A stretch of 64,000 bases of DNA from Calcarisporiella thermophila CBS 279.70 (taxonomy: Eukaryota; Calcarisporiellomycota): contig NW_027192215.1 of the NCBI RefSeq assembly GCF_041956535.1, positions 62,001-126,000 on the forward strand. The letters are read 5' to 3'. The position numbers and the translations under genes are program-made. This document shows, piece by piece, positions 42,265 to 53,045 of the stretch (position 1 is its first letter; each line of letters begins with the position of its first letter). The notes beneath the pieces were generated by a model. The model made no database searches and was not told the origin of the DNA. It was given only the letters and a program-made list of their open reading frames with translations.

Positions 42265-43813
42265 ATGGAAACCATCAAAGCCTACACAAAAGAGTACCTT
42301 GCACGGCAGCAGGAAATCGAATCGCTTCAGCAACGCCTTCTTTCCCACATCCCGGAGCTCGTGCAAAAATTCTCCTTGACCCCAACCCACGCCGAGCGTT
42401 TGCGAGACTATGTTTCCGACCGATTACACATATTTCGCTTCTACAAACGCGCCAAATACGACGAGGATAAGGCTCTAGCCAAACTGCAATCGACCCTCGA
42501 ATGGCGTATCACCGAGCAGATCGACATGATTGGAACGGAAGATCTGCATGTGCTCACGCATGGCCTCTTCTATTTCCACGGAAAGGACAAGATGGGCCGA
42601 CCGATCGGAGTGGTGGATGTGCGGAAGTATGCCAGAATATTGAAGGAAGTGCCCACGGATGAGATTAAGAAGAACATTGTGTTTGGAGCGGAAATGCAGA
42701 GACGAATCACATGGGCATACACGCAAGAGCAGAATCTGGAGGAAGGCGATGTCTTGATATTGCATTGCGTGGCATTGGTGGATCTGAAAGGAGTGGGGGT
42801 GTTTACGCCGGTAAGTGCCTTTGAGCCTCTTTTGCTCTCGCGTGCTCTTCCACGATACCGAAGGTGTCTGTGAGGAGGATGCTGTTTGTTTTTTCTTTGA
42901 CTTTTTCGGTGCCATATTACGAATTTTTCCGAGCGCCTTACTGACCTGATCTATGGTATCTTTCGGATAGGAAATGGATCTGGGGCGCTACTTATTCGAG
43001 GTGTTCTCTCGACATTTTCCCAGCTGCATCGGGACCATCTTCGTGCTTAACTTCAACTGGATGTTCTCCGGAGTGTGGCAGATCATGAAGTCGGTGCTTC
43101 CCGAGGAGGCTCGGAGCCGCATTCGATTCGTCGGCACGGCGGAAATCTACGATTTTATCGACGAGAAAAACCTGCTCGTGTCGATGGGCGGCAAGGACGA
43201 CTACGTGTTTGACTACGCGCGCGACGAGCTCTTGACCCGCTTTGGTAAGAAACCCTACGACCCTGCCGCAGCCGCCGCGGTGAAAGCCAATGGAAATGTG
43301 CCGCTCCGGCCCCCCGAAGAGAAGGAGGCCTTGGTCGTCACCCCTGCATCCGCCGCCTCCGCGACCCTCGAGACGTCGCTCCTTGCCTCGTTTCTCCAGG
43401 AGATCTCGCGGGTTCTCTCGTTTGGCCTCTTCACCTCCTCGCCGTCCCCGCAGATCTCCCCGCGGATCATCGAAACCAAACACGCTCTTTCGGGAAGATA
43501 CTACGCCGTCTCGCCCTACCTCTACAACCGCCAACCCCTCTCCGCCACCCGCCGTCGCCTGCGTACCCTCCTCTTCACCCTGGCCCATATTACCCGCAGC
43601 ACCACCGCTATTGTGCGGCTACTATGGAGACTCTCGTTGCGTGGCTATGGGGCTATTTATTGGATCGCGTTGATGGTGCTCTTCCGCGAGCGTATCCTGG
43701 GCGAGCTGGCGCAGTTCTTCTCCGTGCTTTTGCTCCGAAGTGGAGTATTGGACATGGCCATGCGAAGGCTCTTGAGCAGCAAGTACGACAAGAAGAGAAG
43801 ACAGCTCCGCTAG
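42265..43813 (+). CDS. Sec14-like CRAL-TRIO lipid-transfer protein with C-terminal membrane segments
   Basis: Two exons (42265-42810, 42971-43813) give 462 residues. Residues 30-85 match the CRAL-TRIO N-terminal helix region ('RDYVSDRLHIFRFYKRAKYD', 'LAKLQSTLEWRI'). The lipid-binding domain follows with 'YFHGKDKMGRPIGVVDVRKY', 'LHCVALVDLKGVGVFTPEMD', and 'FPSCIGTIFVLNFNWMFSGV', then 'MKSVLPEEARSRIRFVGT' (the gate region of Sec14-type proteins). After a proline/alanine-rich linker the C-terminus has hydrophobic segments ('GYGAIYWIALMVLF', 'LAQFFSVLLLRSGV'), so the protein is probably membrane-tethered. It would move phosphatidylinositol, phosphatidylcholine or related lipids between membranes; the ligand cannot be deduced. 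Confidence 0.88.
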
Positions 43814-44191
43814 TTCGCCCCAATGCTTGAACGGGGAGAGCTTTGGAGTGGAATGTGTGTTTTCTTATATTTCATATTACCTCTTTGTATTTAATTTATG
43901 TATTGGTTTTGATTTTTCTTCTTTAGAATGGCGATACTTAGTCTCTCTGCCTTCGCCCTTTTGGTCTTGTTTTATTTCGCGCTCCCATCCTTTTGTTTTT
44001 CAAAGAAAAACTGTATTATTTATCCCCCTCACCCCTCCTCCACTATTTCTACCTAAAGCCCTCTGAAAGCGGATAAAATCAATTTCTTAGAGTCGGGATG
44101 GACTGCCGAGTTTGAGGGAGGGGCTTAGATTTAAAATGATGAAATTCCGTTTCTCTCAATACCAACACCGACTCGATCGGACAGAGTGAAC
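43814..44191. other. intergenic
   Basis: 378 b: T-rich 3' region of the Sec14-like gene and the short promoter of COG8. Nothing else seen. Confidence 0.45.
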
Positions 44192-45352
44192 ATGGACGAT
44201 CCAGCAGCAGACACATTGACGCGCCAATCCCTCGACACTCCACGCTCCTCCTTCGATGTCACTTCTGCCGACGATGTCATCATTCCATCCTCTACCGCCG
44301 CGGATCATGATGCTTTACTCTCGCTACTTGTTCAACGCGGCCTCACTCTTTCCTCCTCTCCCTCCGAAGATACTGAGCTCCATGGCTATCTCAATCGTCT
44401 TACATCGCTCTCACTAGAGGCACTCAAAGCAGAGCCTCTGCATTTAAGTGAAAAAATGGAGGACATCCAGAGCAATCTTACGCGCCTTGCATTAGATGAG
44501 CATAAAGCCTTCATCGAGGCGTATGATGCTAGGGTTGAGACGGCTCACGCCTTGGAGCAGATGAACTCGCACGTCCAGGGGGTGATCAAGGACATTCCAT
44601 TGCTAGAAGAGCAGCTGTCCATCTTCTCCAAGGGGGTGGAGAGTATTGTTCGCGAGCGGCGGCGGCTGTCCCTTGTCCTCGAATCTCACTCCGCCCTCCT
44701 CGATATCCTGGAAATCCCGCAGCTGATGGACACTTGCGTGCGCAATGGCTATTATGCTGAAGCTATGGATCTCCATGCACACACCCAGCGTCTCACACTC
44801 CGCTACCCGGGGCCAGTCGTCGCTCGCGTTGCCGAGCAGGTGGCCAACAGCTGTACACGAATGATGGCGCAGCTCGTCACGCTGCTCCAAGAGCCCATCA
44901 AACTCCCAACCTGCATCCGAGTCGTGGGGTACCTTCGCCGCATGGATGTCTTTGCTGAGGACGAGCTGCGTCTGCTCTTCCTCAAATCCAGGGACTCCTA
45001 TCTCAGCGAGGCGCTTTCGAAGCTCAATCCGGAGAAGCGGGACCCAGCACGCTACGTAAAGAAGTACGTGGACACCTTTAGAGAGATATTTTTCGACACG
45101 CTGGCGCAATTTCGCTCACTTTTTGCCGCCGCCGAGGGGGGATGGGTTCTCTCGGACTATGTGACGCGGGGCGTCAGTGAACTGGACCGAATCCTAAGGG
45201 AATGGGTACCTCTGATCAAGGAGAGGGGAGCACTGGCTTCCTTGCACACACAATTGGTGTACTGCGCCGTGTCGCTTGGGCGAGTCGGCGTGGATTTCCG
45301 ATGGTTGGTGGAGGAGATATTTGAGGAAGCAGTGGAGCGGCTAGAGGATTGA
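44192..45352 (+). CDS. COG8: conserved oligomeric Golgi complex subunit 8 (Dor1 family)
   Basis: Lobe B subunit of the COG tethering complex, needed for retrograde vesicle traffic in the Golgi. Intronless frame of 386 residues from the ATG at 44192; the frame upstream offers only a GTG. The Dor1-family core is present: 'LHGYLNRLTSLSLEALKAEP', 'NLTRLALDEHKAFIEAYDAR', 'LEEQLSIFSKGVESIVRERR', 'SALLDILEIPQLMDTCVRNG' followed by 'YYAEAMDLHAHTQRL', and 'LPTCIRVVGYLRRMDVFAED'. It ends soon after the conserved region, shorter than the roughly 600 residues of animal COG8, as is common in fungi. Confidence 0.9.
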   Translation: MDDPAADTLTRQSLDTPRSSFDVTSADDVIIPSSTAADHDALLSLLVQRGLTLSSSPSEDTELHGYLNRLTSLSLEALKAEPLHLSEKMEDIQSNLTRLALDEHKAFIEAYDARVETAHALEQMNSHVQGVIKDIPLLEEQLSIFSKGVESIVRERRRLSLVLESHSALLDILEIPQLMDTCVRNGYYAEAMDLHAHTQRLTLRYPGPVVARVAEQVANSCTRMMAQLVTLLQEPIKLPTCIRVVGYLRRMDVFAEDELRLLFLKSRDSYLSEALSKLNPEKRDPARYVKKYVDTFREIFFDTLAQFRSLFAAAEGGWVLSDYVTRGVSELDRILREWVPLIKERGALASLHTQLVYCAVSLGRVGVDFRWLVEEIFEEAVERLED

Positions 45353-45556
45353 CGAGGGGTTGTCAGGGGAACCGAACATTGGTTGTTTTCATTGTCAATA
45401 TTGTTATGAGCGTACCTGCTTTAGATTTTTCTTGGCTAATTTTGTTGCTATTTCCCGTTTTGCGCTTGCTTTCACCGCTCTTATTGATTTGTTAATATAT
45501 TATCAGAACGATACCATGCCCCCCTCAGGGCTCTCCAGGATTCTCTTCTTGTCGAA

Positions 45557-45769
45557 ATGCTTGGCTCTCCTGATGCACCGGCCCTAGTGGTTATTGCGCG
45601 GTTGCTGTGCAATGCATTCCGCTGGAAACCCATCCAACGCGCATGCATAGCCTCTCTCGCCTGTTTCTCGATTACCCTCGCTTTATTTTGGAGTTTGAGA
45701 CGGGATCTCCACCGTCCGAAGATACCAGGGGAAAAGCAGCCTTTTTCGGATGATGCACGGCATGTGTAG
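45557..45769 (+). CDS. possible small membrane protein, unidentified
   Basis: 70-residue frame from an ATG at 45557 with one hydrophobic segment ('ACIASLACFSITLALFWSL') followed by a basic, then polar tail. The N-in, single-pass layout resembles small mitochondrial or ER proteins, but no family is recognised and there is no promoter evidence. It may be chance or part of the COG8 3' region. Confidence 0.25.
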   Translation: MLGSPDAPALVVIARLLCNAFRWKPIQRACIASLACFSITLALFWSLRRDLHRPKIPGEKQPFSDDARHV

Positions 45770-46319
45770 CCATCTTAAAAGTCTCGACGGGTTACACTGC
45801 CTTCGCCCGCCATTGTGCCGCCCTCTCTACACATTACGCCTGAGCATATAATATGCGTAAAGATTATATATATTACAAATCATGAAATACCCTTACGATT
45901 ACAAGATAGCCTTACACCAGCAAGGGGAAGCTGAGCTCGTCAAGCTGGTGTCTTTTGGAGGTGGGGTGCGCTGGGATGAGCGAGAAAGTAGCCCGAAGCA
46001 TCCATGACAATTCCCGTCTTCCAGTCACCATGCAGCCCCTTTACCCGGCCATGATGACGTCTAGCCATCCTCGAGAAACTTCTTTTTCGTATTTGGCGCG
46101 AGTGCACGTGCCTTGGGCTGTCGTCAAGCTTAAGCTAACCCAGCTATTAGACATCCGGATTGAACCCAGAGTCCCAATAGAGCGTGAGTGTAGATTTGTT
46201 TCAGCAACGGCGGCGGGCCCCCCAAAATCAGGAAAAAAACGATGACCAATTTGTCGGGAAAAGTATGGAGATAAAAACTCTAATCATTTCCGCTTACCTC
46301 TTCGGTGCTCCTGCTAACT

Positions 46320-46326
46320 TATATAA
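46320..46326 (+). promoter_or_regulatory. TATA box of the HFD1-type ALDH
   Basis: TATATAA, 54 b before the first ATG at 46374. Confidence 0.5.
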
Positions 46327-46373
46327 GGCGCGGCCATCATTATAAGGAACACCGGTGCATTCTGCCAATACCC

Positions 46374-47960
46374 ATGCTTTGGAACACAATGAGTGACTTC
46401 TACACGCCAGTCGACACTATCCCCAAAGTAAGGCCTTCGAACATGGCGGCCCCTCTGTTCTTCAGTCGTAGATATTCATCCTTCTCTATTTTGCCACCGC
46501 TCGCTTAGATTGTTGCGGATCTCCATGCCTCGTTCCGGGCCGGAATCGCGTCCCCAATTAGCACTCGTATTTCCCAGCTCAGTGCGCTTGCGAGTCTCAT
46601 TAAGGATAACTACAAAGAGCTGGAGGCGGCGTCTCGAGCTGATTTCAACAAATTTGCCACGGATGCTCTTCTAGTGGTGAAGGACATCAAGTCCATGTGC
46701 GAAAAGCTCGAGGAGTGGACCAAGGAAGAGATCGTGGGGCAAAAGGACGAAGAGACATACGCTTTGCGAAGAGAGCCTAAAGGCGTGGTCCTTGTGATAG
46801 GAGCTTGGAATTACCCGTTCGTACTCTCGCTGGGCCCGTTGGCCGGCGCGATTGCGGCAGGGAACTGCGTTGTCCTAAAGGCGAGTCCACCGCAGCCCAC
46901 TGCGCCCTTGTTTTCTAGCCCTATGCTAACTGTAACCTTAGCCTTCTGAGGTGGCCCCCAAAACTGCCAAGCTCTTGCATGAGCTTCTCTCGCGTTACCT
47001 CGACCCCCGGGTGGTCCAAGTGGTTAGTGGTGGGCCCCGCGAGACCACCGTGCTCCTAGAGCAAAAGTTCGACCACATCTTCTACACCGGCGGCCCCGCG
47101 GTTGGCCGCATCATCTACTCCGCCGCCGCTAAGCATCTGACGCCGGTCACGCTCGAACTAGGCGGCAAATCCCCGTTCATCATCGACTCCGAGGTGGATC
47201 TTGCGGACGCGGCCCAACAACTTGCTTGGGGAAAATTCGAGAATGCAGGCCAGATTTGCATTGCCCCCGACTATGTGCTATGCCCGCAGAGTATGGTGGA
47301 GAGGGTGGTTGCTGAGCTGCGCGGGGCGATCCAGAAGGCGTGGGGAGAGCCTCATCACGACGACGCCGAGAGCAAGTACGCGCGAATTGTGGCCGACCGC
47401 CATTATGACCGCCTGGAGAAGCTAATCCAGTCGACGCGTGGCGACATTGTGATAGGCGGGAAAGTGCTCAACCGTAGCAAGCGATTCATAGAGCCGACCG
47501 TCGTCGTGACCAAGGACGCGGAGGATCCGATCATGCAGGAAGAAATCTTCGGGCCCATCCTCCCGATCGTGCCCGTGCAAAACGTGCAAGAGGCGGTGGA
47601 GTTTGTGCGCAAACATCCGCATCCCCTCGCCGTCTATTGCTTTTCAAACAATGAGAGCACCATCGACTACGTGAAGTCTCGCACGCAGAGCGGCGGTTTC
47701 GTTGCCAACCGGGTGCTAGTGCAATTCTGGTGTGATGCGCTGCCATTCGGGGGAGTGGGAGAGAGTGGAATTGGGAACTATCGGGTAAGTGCCAGCAAGG
47801 CCTAATGCGTTGATTTGACTCTACACTCCTCTTGCTAACCCTCTCCTATCTCCCCTCCCTCCCCCTTTTCTCTTTGCTCTGCTAGGGTGATGGGAAATAC
47901 AGCTTTGAGACCTTCTCCCATTTGCGCTCCGTCCTGGTGCGGAAATCGGCCAAACTATAA
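46374..47960 (+). CDS. HFD1: fatty aldehyde dehydrogenase (Hfd1 / ALDH3 type)
   Basis: Oxidises long-chain fatty aldehydes, for example hexadecenal from sphingolipid breakdown, to fatty acids. Four exons (46374-46427, 46509-46880, 46942-47784, 47886-47960) join in frame to 447 residues. Class 3 ALDH signatures: 'GVVLVIGAWNYPFVLSLGPL', 'AGNCVVLKPSEVAPKTAKLL', 'TPVTLELGGKSPFIID' (Glu), and 'KFENAGQICIAPDYVL' (catalytic Cys), then 'EEIFGPILPI' and 'PFGGVGESGIGNYRGDGKYS'. The second intron (46881-46941) has a GC donor, AAG|GCGAGT; the conserved LKPSE junction leaves no doubt. A second ATG at 46389 (MSDFYTP) is an alternative start. No clear C-terminal anchor. Confidence 0.93.
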
Positions 47961-48204
47961 TCATGCGTAGTTCATATCATCTCTTTTTGCTTTATTATCA
48001 ATAAGAAAAATTCTAATACTTCAAAAAGAAAGAGAGAGAAAAAGTGTTTGCAAAGAAGATATGGAGAGATGGGTGAGAAAATACTTCCCATGAATATAAT
48101 GGAGCATAGACAATGGAAGAAGAAAAAAAAAACAACAACAACAGAGACAAGGTAGAATTGGCAGAGAATCTTTGGATGGATGCTACGAAGAGGAAATCTT
48201 TTAT

Positions 48205-48744
48205 TTAGAGCAAAATGGCTGCGCCGACCGCCGCGGCTCCCAACAGCCCGCCCACCTTGAGCGAACTGCCGCTGCCCGCTGGTCTGATGGTGGAGGTGGG
48301 TCTGGTGCTGGTGGTGAAAATGGGGTTGGTCGACAGCGTGGGCAGGGTGGGGATCGACATGGAGCTCGACACGCTAGTGGAGCTGGCGGACTGGGTTTCG
48401 GACGCCGCGGTGATCAGGGACTCCGAGGCGGTGGTCGCACTTGCGGTCGCCGATTCGGACGCGGTGGTGACGAGGGCGGTGACGCCGTCGCTGACGGCGG
48501 AGGTGGCGCTCACGGCGCTGGCGGTGCCAGTGGTCGCGGTGGCGGTTTGCGAGGTTTGTGCTTGAGGGGAGGGGCCCGCGGCAATGAAATACCGCTGAAC
48601 GCAGTCCTGGTAACAGTCTGACACGTCGTCGCCCTTGCAACCCTGGACACAGCTATGCGTCCGCAGAACCGCCTCGAAGTCTTGCGCTTGCACACAAACG
48701 GCGCCGGCAACCAGCAGCGCAACGGTGGTGAGGGAAAGCTTCAT
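48205..48744 (-). CDS. GPI-anchored Ser/Thr-rich surface protein with twin CX3C motif
   Basis: Intronless frame of 179 residues. Signal peptide 'MKLSLTTVALLVAGAVCVQA' is followed by a short domain with four cysteines spaced C-x3-C-x7-C-x3-C ('CVQGCKGDDVSDCYQDC', about residues 32-48). A Ser/Thr/Ala-rich stalk likely to be O-glycosylated comes next, then a C-terminal hydrophobic tail ('GGLLGAAAVGAAILL') preceded by small residues, as for GPI attachment. It should sit on the plasma membrane or wall. The four-cysteine hairpin differs from CFEM domains, which have eight cysteines. Function unknown. TATA-like TTAAATA on the minus strand near 48930. Confidence 0.75.
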   Translation of the reverse strand: MKLSLTTVALLVAGAVCVQAQDFEAVLRTHSCVQGCKGDDVSDCYQDCVQRYFIAAGPSPQAQTSQTATATTGTASAVSATSAVSDGVTALVTTASESATASATTASESLITAASETQSASSTSVSSSMSIPTLPTLSTNPIFTTSTRPTSTIRPAGSGSSLKVGGLLGAAAVGAAILL

Positions 48745-49066
48745 GATGGAGGATGCTCAATGCACGGTAAAGCCCAAGTGAGAGAAAGAGGTGGTGCAAG
48801 AAGAAAAAAGGCTATATCTGGGGGAGATAAATAGGCCCAAATGAAGGAAAAGCAAACCAAGGGACTAGGAAGCAGAGAGGATACAAATGGCCGGGCGGAA
48901 AGGGGGGCGGGGCGGATGGAAAGCCTTAAATACTCCACGAGAAATGTATAGCATTCCTGGCCTTGGGCTCTCCTCGGTCGGGGGATTCTTGTTGGAGAGG
49001 CGAGGAATATTGGGCCGGATGCATACCAGTTCTCCTTGAAATCCCTAAATTCCAACAGAAATTAAA
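48745..49066. other. intergenic between divergent genes
   Basis: 322 b shared by the GPI-protein and WDR68 promoters. TATTTAAGG on the minus strand at about 48926-48934 is the likely TATA element of the GPI-protein gene. Nothing else seen. Confidence 0.45.
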
Positions 49067-51147
49067 ATGGGAAAGAAAAGGTTAGGCGACCCCCCTCCCC
49101 CATATCAACCAATCGATCCAAAATCGTTACGGGACTTCGGTCTCCATCCTAACGCTGCGATCTTCCCTCCGTCGATGAGCACAGCCGCCCCCCGACCTAG
49201 CCCTTATGGCCAGAACGTGCCAGTCCCACAGGGGGGAGAGGCGGCCATTTGACTTGAGAGGCGCTGCTTGTCGGTGGCTTAGATTGTGGTTTCAAACTCC
49301 TCTTGGTTGGATTCGAAGAGCATTTTTCTCAAGAGATGTCGAAGAGACGAAGTGAATTGGCCGGAGACTCGCCTGTTCTTTCCACTGGAAAATCTCTGTC
49401 GATCCATCTTCTTGCTAGCTTCTAGCCCTCGTGCCTAGACCTTGATTGTTTCAGGACATGACCAACCCACCGGTGGGCATGCCAGGCTCTTATTCTACCA
49501 ATCCTCTCTACGAAACGCGCCCCACTGCCTCCCCAGTACCCCCGGGCGCCTTCCCTCCCCCTTCCCGCTCCTCCATCTCCCAACCTACCACGTCTGCTTC
49601 ATCCTCCGTTCCGGCTCTAGGCTCGCACTCGGACGAGCCCACGCTCCCCTACCATCTCAACCCTCACCAGCGACATCCTCCTCTCTACAGCGCCAATCCG
49701 TCACCCGCACAGATGCCAGCTTATAGTGGCGGGGGAGGGGTGGGGGGAGGGAAGGTCGGTGGAGGGGAAAGAAGACACATGCTAAGATATGAGGCGCCCT
49801 GGCCCATCTATGGCCTGGACTGGTCGAATCGAGGAGGAGAAGAGAGCTGGCGAATTGCCATTGGAAGCTTGGTGGAGGAATTCAATAACAAAGTAAGATG
49901 ACGTGCGTTCCAATACCGCCATGGAATTGGCGGGGTTTGTTGAGATGCTAAACAGTTCCCGGCTTAGTTGCAAATCGTCCAGCTTGCCGAGGAGGGGGCA
50001 CGCTACCACAGCGATTTCGTGCCCATAGCGGAAGCGGACCACGGATACCCGCTAACAAAGGTATTATGGGAACCGAACAAAGTAAGGGATAGAGCAATGT
50101 CGCTTTCTTTTGCTGCCCTCGGTTGGCTCTTATCGCTCTTGTGTTCTACTTCATTTCTAGGGCGGTGCAAGGACAACGGACCTCTTGGCCACCACTTCCG
50201 ACTGCCTCCGACTGTGGGAGCTTCACACTCCGGAAGATCGCTCCTCTTCCCACAAGCTCACCCTCAGGGCTCGCCTCACGAACACCAAGGCCGATTTCTC
50301 CGCCCCCCTCACCTCCTTTGACTGGTGCGACGCCGACCCATCCCTCGTCGTCACGTGCAGCATCGACACAACATGCACGGCTTGGAATGTGGAGACTCAG
50401 CAGGCAAAGACCCAGCTGATAGCTCATGATCGCGAGGTGTACGATGTTGCGTTCATGACGCATCACGCCAATGTGTTTGCGAGTGTGGGGGCGGATGGGA
50501 GCGTGCGCTTATTTGACTTGAGGTAAGGAGCCATTTTCTTCCTTGGTCCCGTATACGGGGGGCCGCCCTTGGCGGTCCAGGGCTCTATCGTTGCGATGGC
50601 GCACTCACGGCGAATCCGCCCGCTGTGTTTTGCTAGATCGCTCGAGCATTCCACCATCATCTATGAGACGCCCAACCCCCCTGATAAGCCCACGCCGCTC
50701 CTGCGACTGGCCTTCAACCGGCAGGAGCCCCACCATGTCAGCACGTTCCATATGGACTCGAGCTCGATCCAGATTTTCGACATTCGCGTGCCGGGCGTGC
50801 CCTATGCTGAGCTGCGCGGCCACGGGGCCAGCGTCAACTGCTGCGGCTGGGCGCCGCATTTGAAGAATTTGGTGGTGTCGGGGGGAGAGGACGCGCAGGT
50901 GCTGGTGTGGGACTTGGCGGTGGGGGGCGCTCAGCCAGGGGCGGAAACCTCGGTGGGGGGCTCGAGCTCCGCGACGGGCGACACGGGCAGGGGCGGGGGC
51001 TCGGGGCGAAACACGACGCGCCTTATCACCGACCCGGTGTTCGCCTACACGGCCGAGGCGGAGGTCAACCAGCTGAACTGGAGCAAAGTCAACACGGACT
51101 GGATGGCCATTGTGCATGGAAAGACCATGCAGGCATTAAAATTCTAG
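49067..51147 (+). CDS. WD40 protein WDR68/DCAF7 (AN11/TTG1 family)
   Basis: WD40 scaffold that binds DYRK kinases and serves as a CUL4-DDB1 adaptor in animals. Exons 49067-49216 (uncertain), 49455-49892, 49968-50081, 50161-50522 and 50637-51147 give 524 residues in frame. The core starts at '[15 protein letters not shown]' and continues with '[20 protein letters not shown]', '[11 protein letters not shown]', '[15 protein letters not shown]', '[20 protein letters not shown]' with '[10 protein letters not shown]', '[13 protein letters not shown]' and '[20 protein letters not shown]', then '[10 protein letters not shown]', in the order of WDR68. The roughly 130-residue proline-rich N-terminal extension is not in animal orthologues. 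The first exon relies on an unusual donor (AAC|GTGCCA), so translation might instead start at the ATG at 49458. A glycine/serine-rich insert interrupts the last blade. Confidence 0.87.
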
Positions 51148-51723
51148 GGCTTCGCCCTTCGTTGCGTCCCGATCGTGGATGTGTAGGTTGGGCAAACCGT
51201 TTAGATTGACATCGAACGATCCCCCCTTTTTCTTTTAGGTTTTCCTCACCCATCTTCAGCCTTATATAAGATAATATAATATATATATGTTTTTGTTTTG
51301 CCGTGGGCTGACCCCTCGCTGGTACAGCCAGGTGGATGTAGGATGGACTCTTGGCCGAGCGACCGCGGCCGCCCCTAACCGACTGCATATTCTTCGTGAC
51401 TATTTTTCTCTGTGTATTTGGAAAATAAATGCGGTTGGTTTCGAATCGAGTTTAGGGAGCCGCTCCCTCCCGGATGGGCTTTGCAGTCTAGTATTTCAAT
51501 CCTGGCCGGCATGCATGGCGTTGGGGACTTTCCCCTCTTTCATTATTAGTCTGGGGCCTTTGCCATAACCGCTAGAAAGGGTAAATGGAAGGGCTGGAAA
51601 TAAAACAAAAATAAAGCAAAGCATCGAATGTATTCGCCAACGTCAACGTGTGGGGGGAAAACATTAGTTTGTATAAATAAGAGATAAATAAAGCATTAGT
51701 CGGGTCAACGAAGGAAATACACG
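51148..51723. other. intergenic between convergent genes
   Basis: 3' regions of WDR68 and the GPI protein; AT-rich patches with AAATAAA signals at about 51425 and 51600-51690. No gene seen. Confidence 0.45.
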
Positions 51724-52590
51724 TTAGAAGAGGATAACGAGCGCGCCCATGAAAGCAGTGAGGGCGAGAGGAGCGCCGGACAGCGCGGATGCAGCAGCAG
51801 CCCCAGATGCAGGGGCCGGAGGTTTAGCCGCGCCGGAGGCCGATTGAGCCGGGGCCGCGCCAGAAGCAGAGGCGGATGCCTTGGAGACGGACGCGGAAGC
51901 AGCGCTTGCGCTGGACACCTTAGCTGAGGACGAGGCAACGGCGGAAGAAGAGGCCGCGATCGACGAGCCTCCAGCGATAGAGGAGCCCGCGGCGGCGGTA
52001 CTGGCGGACGCGGTTTGGACGAGCGTGGAGCTACCCTTCACAGCGGAGGATGCCGAAGAGGCAGCCGAGGATTGGATACCGCGCTTCACCTTGGCCGTGA
52101 AGAATGGATTGCCATTTGGCTGAGGGGCATTTGCAATGCCCGCGAGTGGCTGCGGGGCTCCAGGAGTGGGCGCGGGGCCGTTGATGAAGTTGAGCGTGGT
52201 GTACTGGATCAAGGGGGCGGTCACCCCGAATGGCTGGATGGTGAAGCGAGCCGAGTAGCTCCAGTCGGTTTCGCCGGTTCCGATTCTCAGCTGGTAGGAG
52301 TTGTCCGGAGGAACCTGAGGGGGGATGGCCCACTGAAGCTGCGACATCGCCCCATCGACGTTGAGGAACAGCGGGGTGAGCAGCGTGCCGTTCTTCAGCA
52401 GCTGAATCTGGACCTTCGGCGGGAGCATTGTGGAGATGCCGGTGAGCGGATCGATTTTCCACTTCAGCGTGACGCTCTGGCCCGCAGAGTAAACGGTGGT
52501 AGCCACCGGCTCGGTGAACGCCCAGGTCATCCCACTTGCGAGGGAGGCTGCGGCGGCGATGAGAAGAGTGATGAGGGCGGATTTCAGCAT
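51724..52590 (-). CDS. Kre9/Knh1-like serine-rich GPI-anchored protein
   Basis: Intronless frame of 288 residues. Signal peptide ('LITLLIAAAASLASG') is followed by the beta-sandwich domain of the Ser-Thr-rich GPI-anchored membrane family: 'FTEPVATTVYSAGQSVTLKW', 'LPPKVQIQLLKNG', 'WAIPPQVPPDNSYQLRIGTG' and 'WSYSARFTI'. Then comes a long Ser/Ala-rich stalk and a hydrophobic tail ('GAPLALTAFMGALVILF') for GPI attachment. Kre9/Knh1 homologues take part in cell wall beta-1,6-glucan assembly; this domain is also widespread in fungal surface proteins without a defined role. No cysteine in the mature domain. Confidence 0.85.
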   Translation of the reverse strand: MLKSALITLLIAAAASLASGMTWAFTEPVATTVYSAGQSVTLKWKIDPLTGISTMLPPKVQIQLLKNGTLLTPLFLNVDGAMSQLQWAIPPQVPPDNSYQLRIGTGETDWSYSARFTIQPFGVTAPLIQYTTLNFINGPAPTPGAPQPLAGIANAPQPNGNPFFTAKVKRGIQSSAASSASSAVKGSSTLVQTASASTAAAGSSIAGGSSIAASSSAVASSSAKVSSASAASASVSKASASASGAAPAQSASGAAKPPAPASGAAAASALSGAPLALTAFMGALVILF

Positions 52591-53045
52591 GGCTGCGTTG
52601 AGCTCGAGTCGAGATGAAAGACAGGAAGGGGGGCGAGGGCGGCTGGGAGGAGAGGGAGCAGGGCTGAGGGGGGAGAGGCAGGGGAGAAAGCGCTAGGAGG
52701 ACGAAGCTGACGAGGCAAGCTAGCGGGGAACAGGCCGCCCGCTAATCAAATTAAGGTTTCGCCAAAGAGCGCGTACTACTGCGGTAATGGCTGTGCGACC
52801 AAGCTCTGGGAACAAGCTTCTCGGCTTGGAAGCTAAAATTATATTTTATCCTTCGGGTCTTAAATAGGAGCAGGGCGGGCGAGGGGGCGACAGGATAAGA
52901 GAAACGACAAGAATATAAAACACAAGAGTCACGGGGGAGGACTGGCGTCGGCGAGGCGCCAGAAGCAAGGTATACATAGAAACACTAAGCTGTATATATA
53001 TATATGTATTGATAATATATATGTTATATAGAGTGTGGCTAGAGG
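52591..53045. other. intergenic
   Basis: Promoter side of the GPI protein (left) and 3' region of the HSF-type gene (right). A TA microsatellite at about 52994-53005. No gene seen. Confidence 0.45.

Larger units (their letters stand above)
45353..46373. other. intergenic COG8-HFD1
   Basis: Includes the uncertain small frame at 45557 and, at the right end, a TATATAA box at 46320-46326 about 50 b before the ALDH start. Confidence 0.45.
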
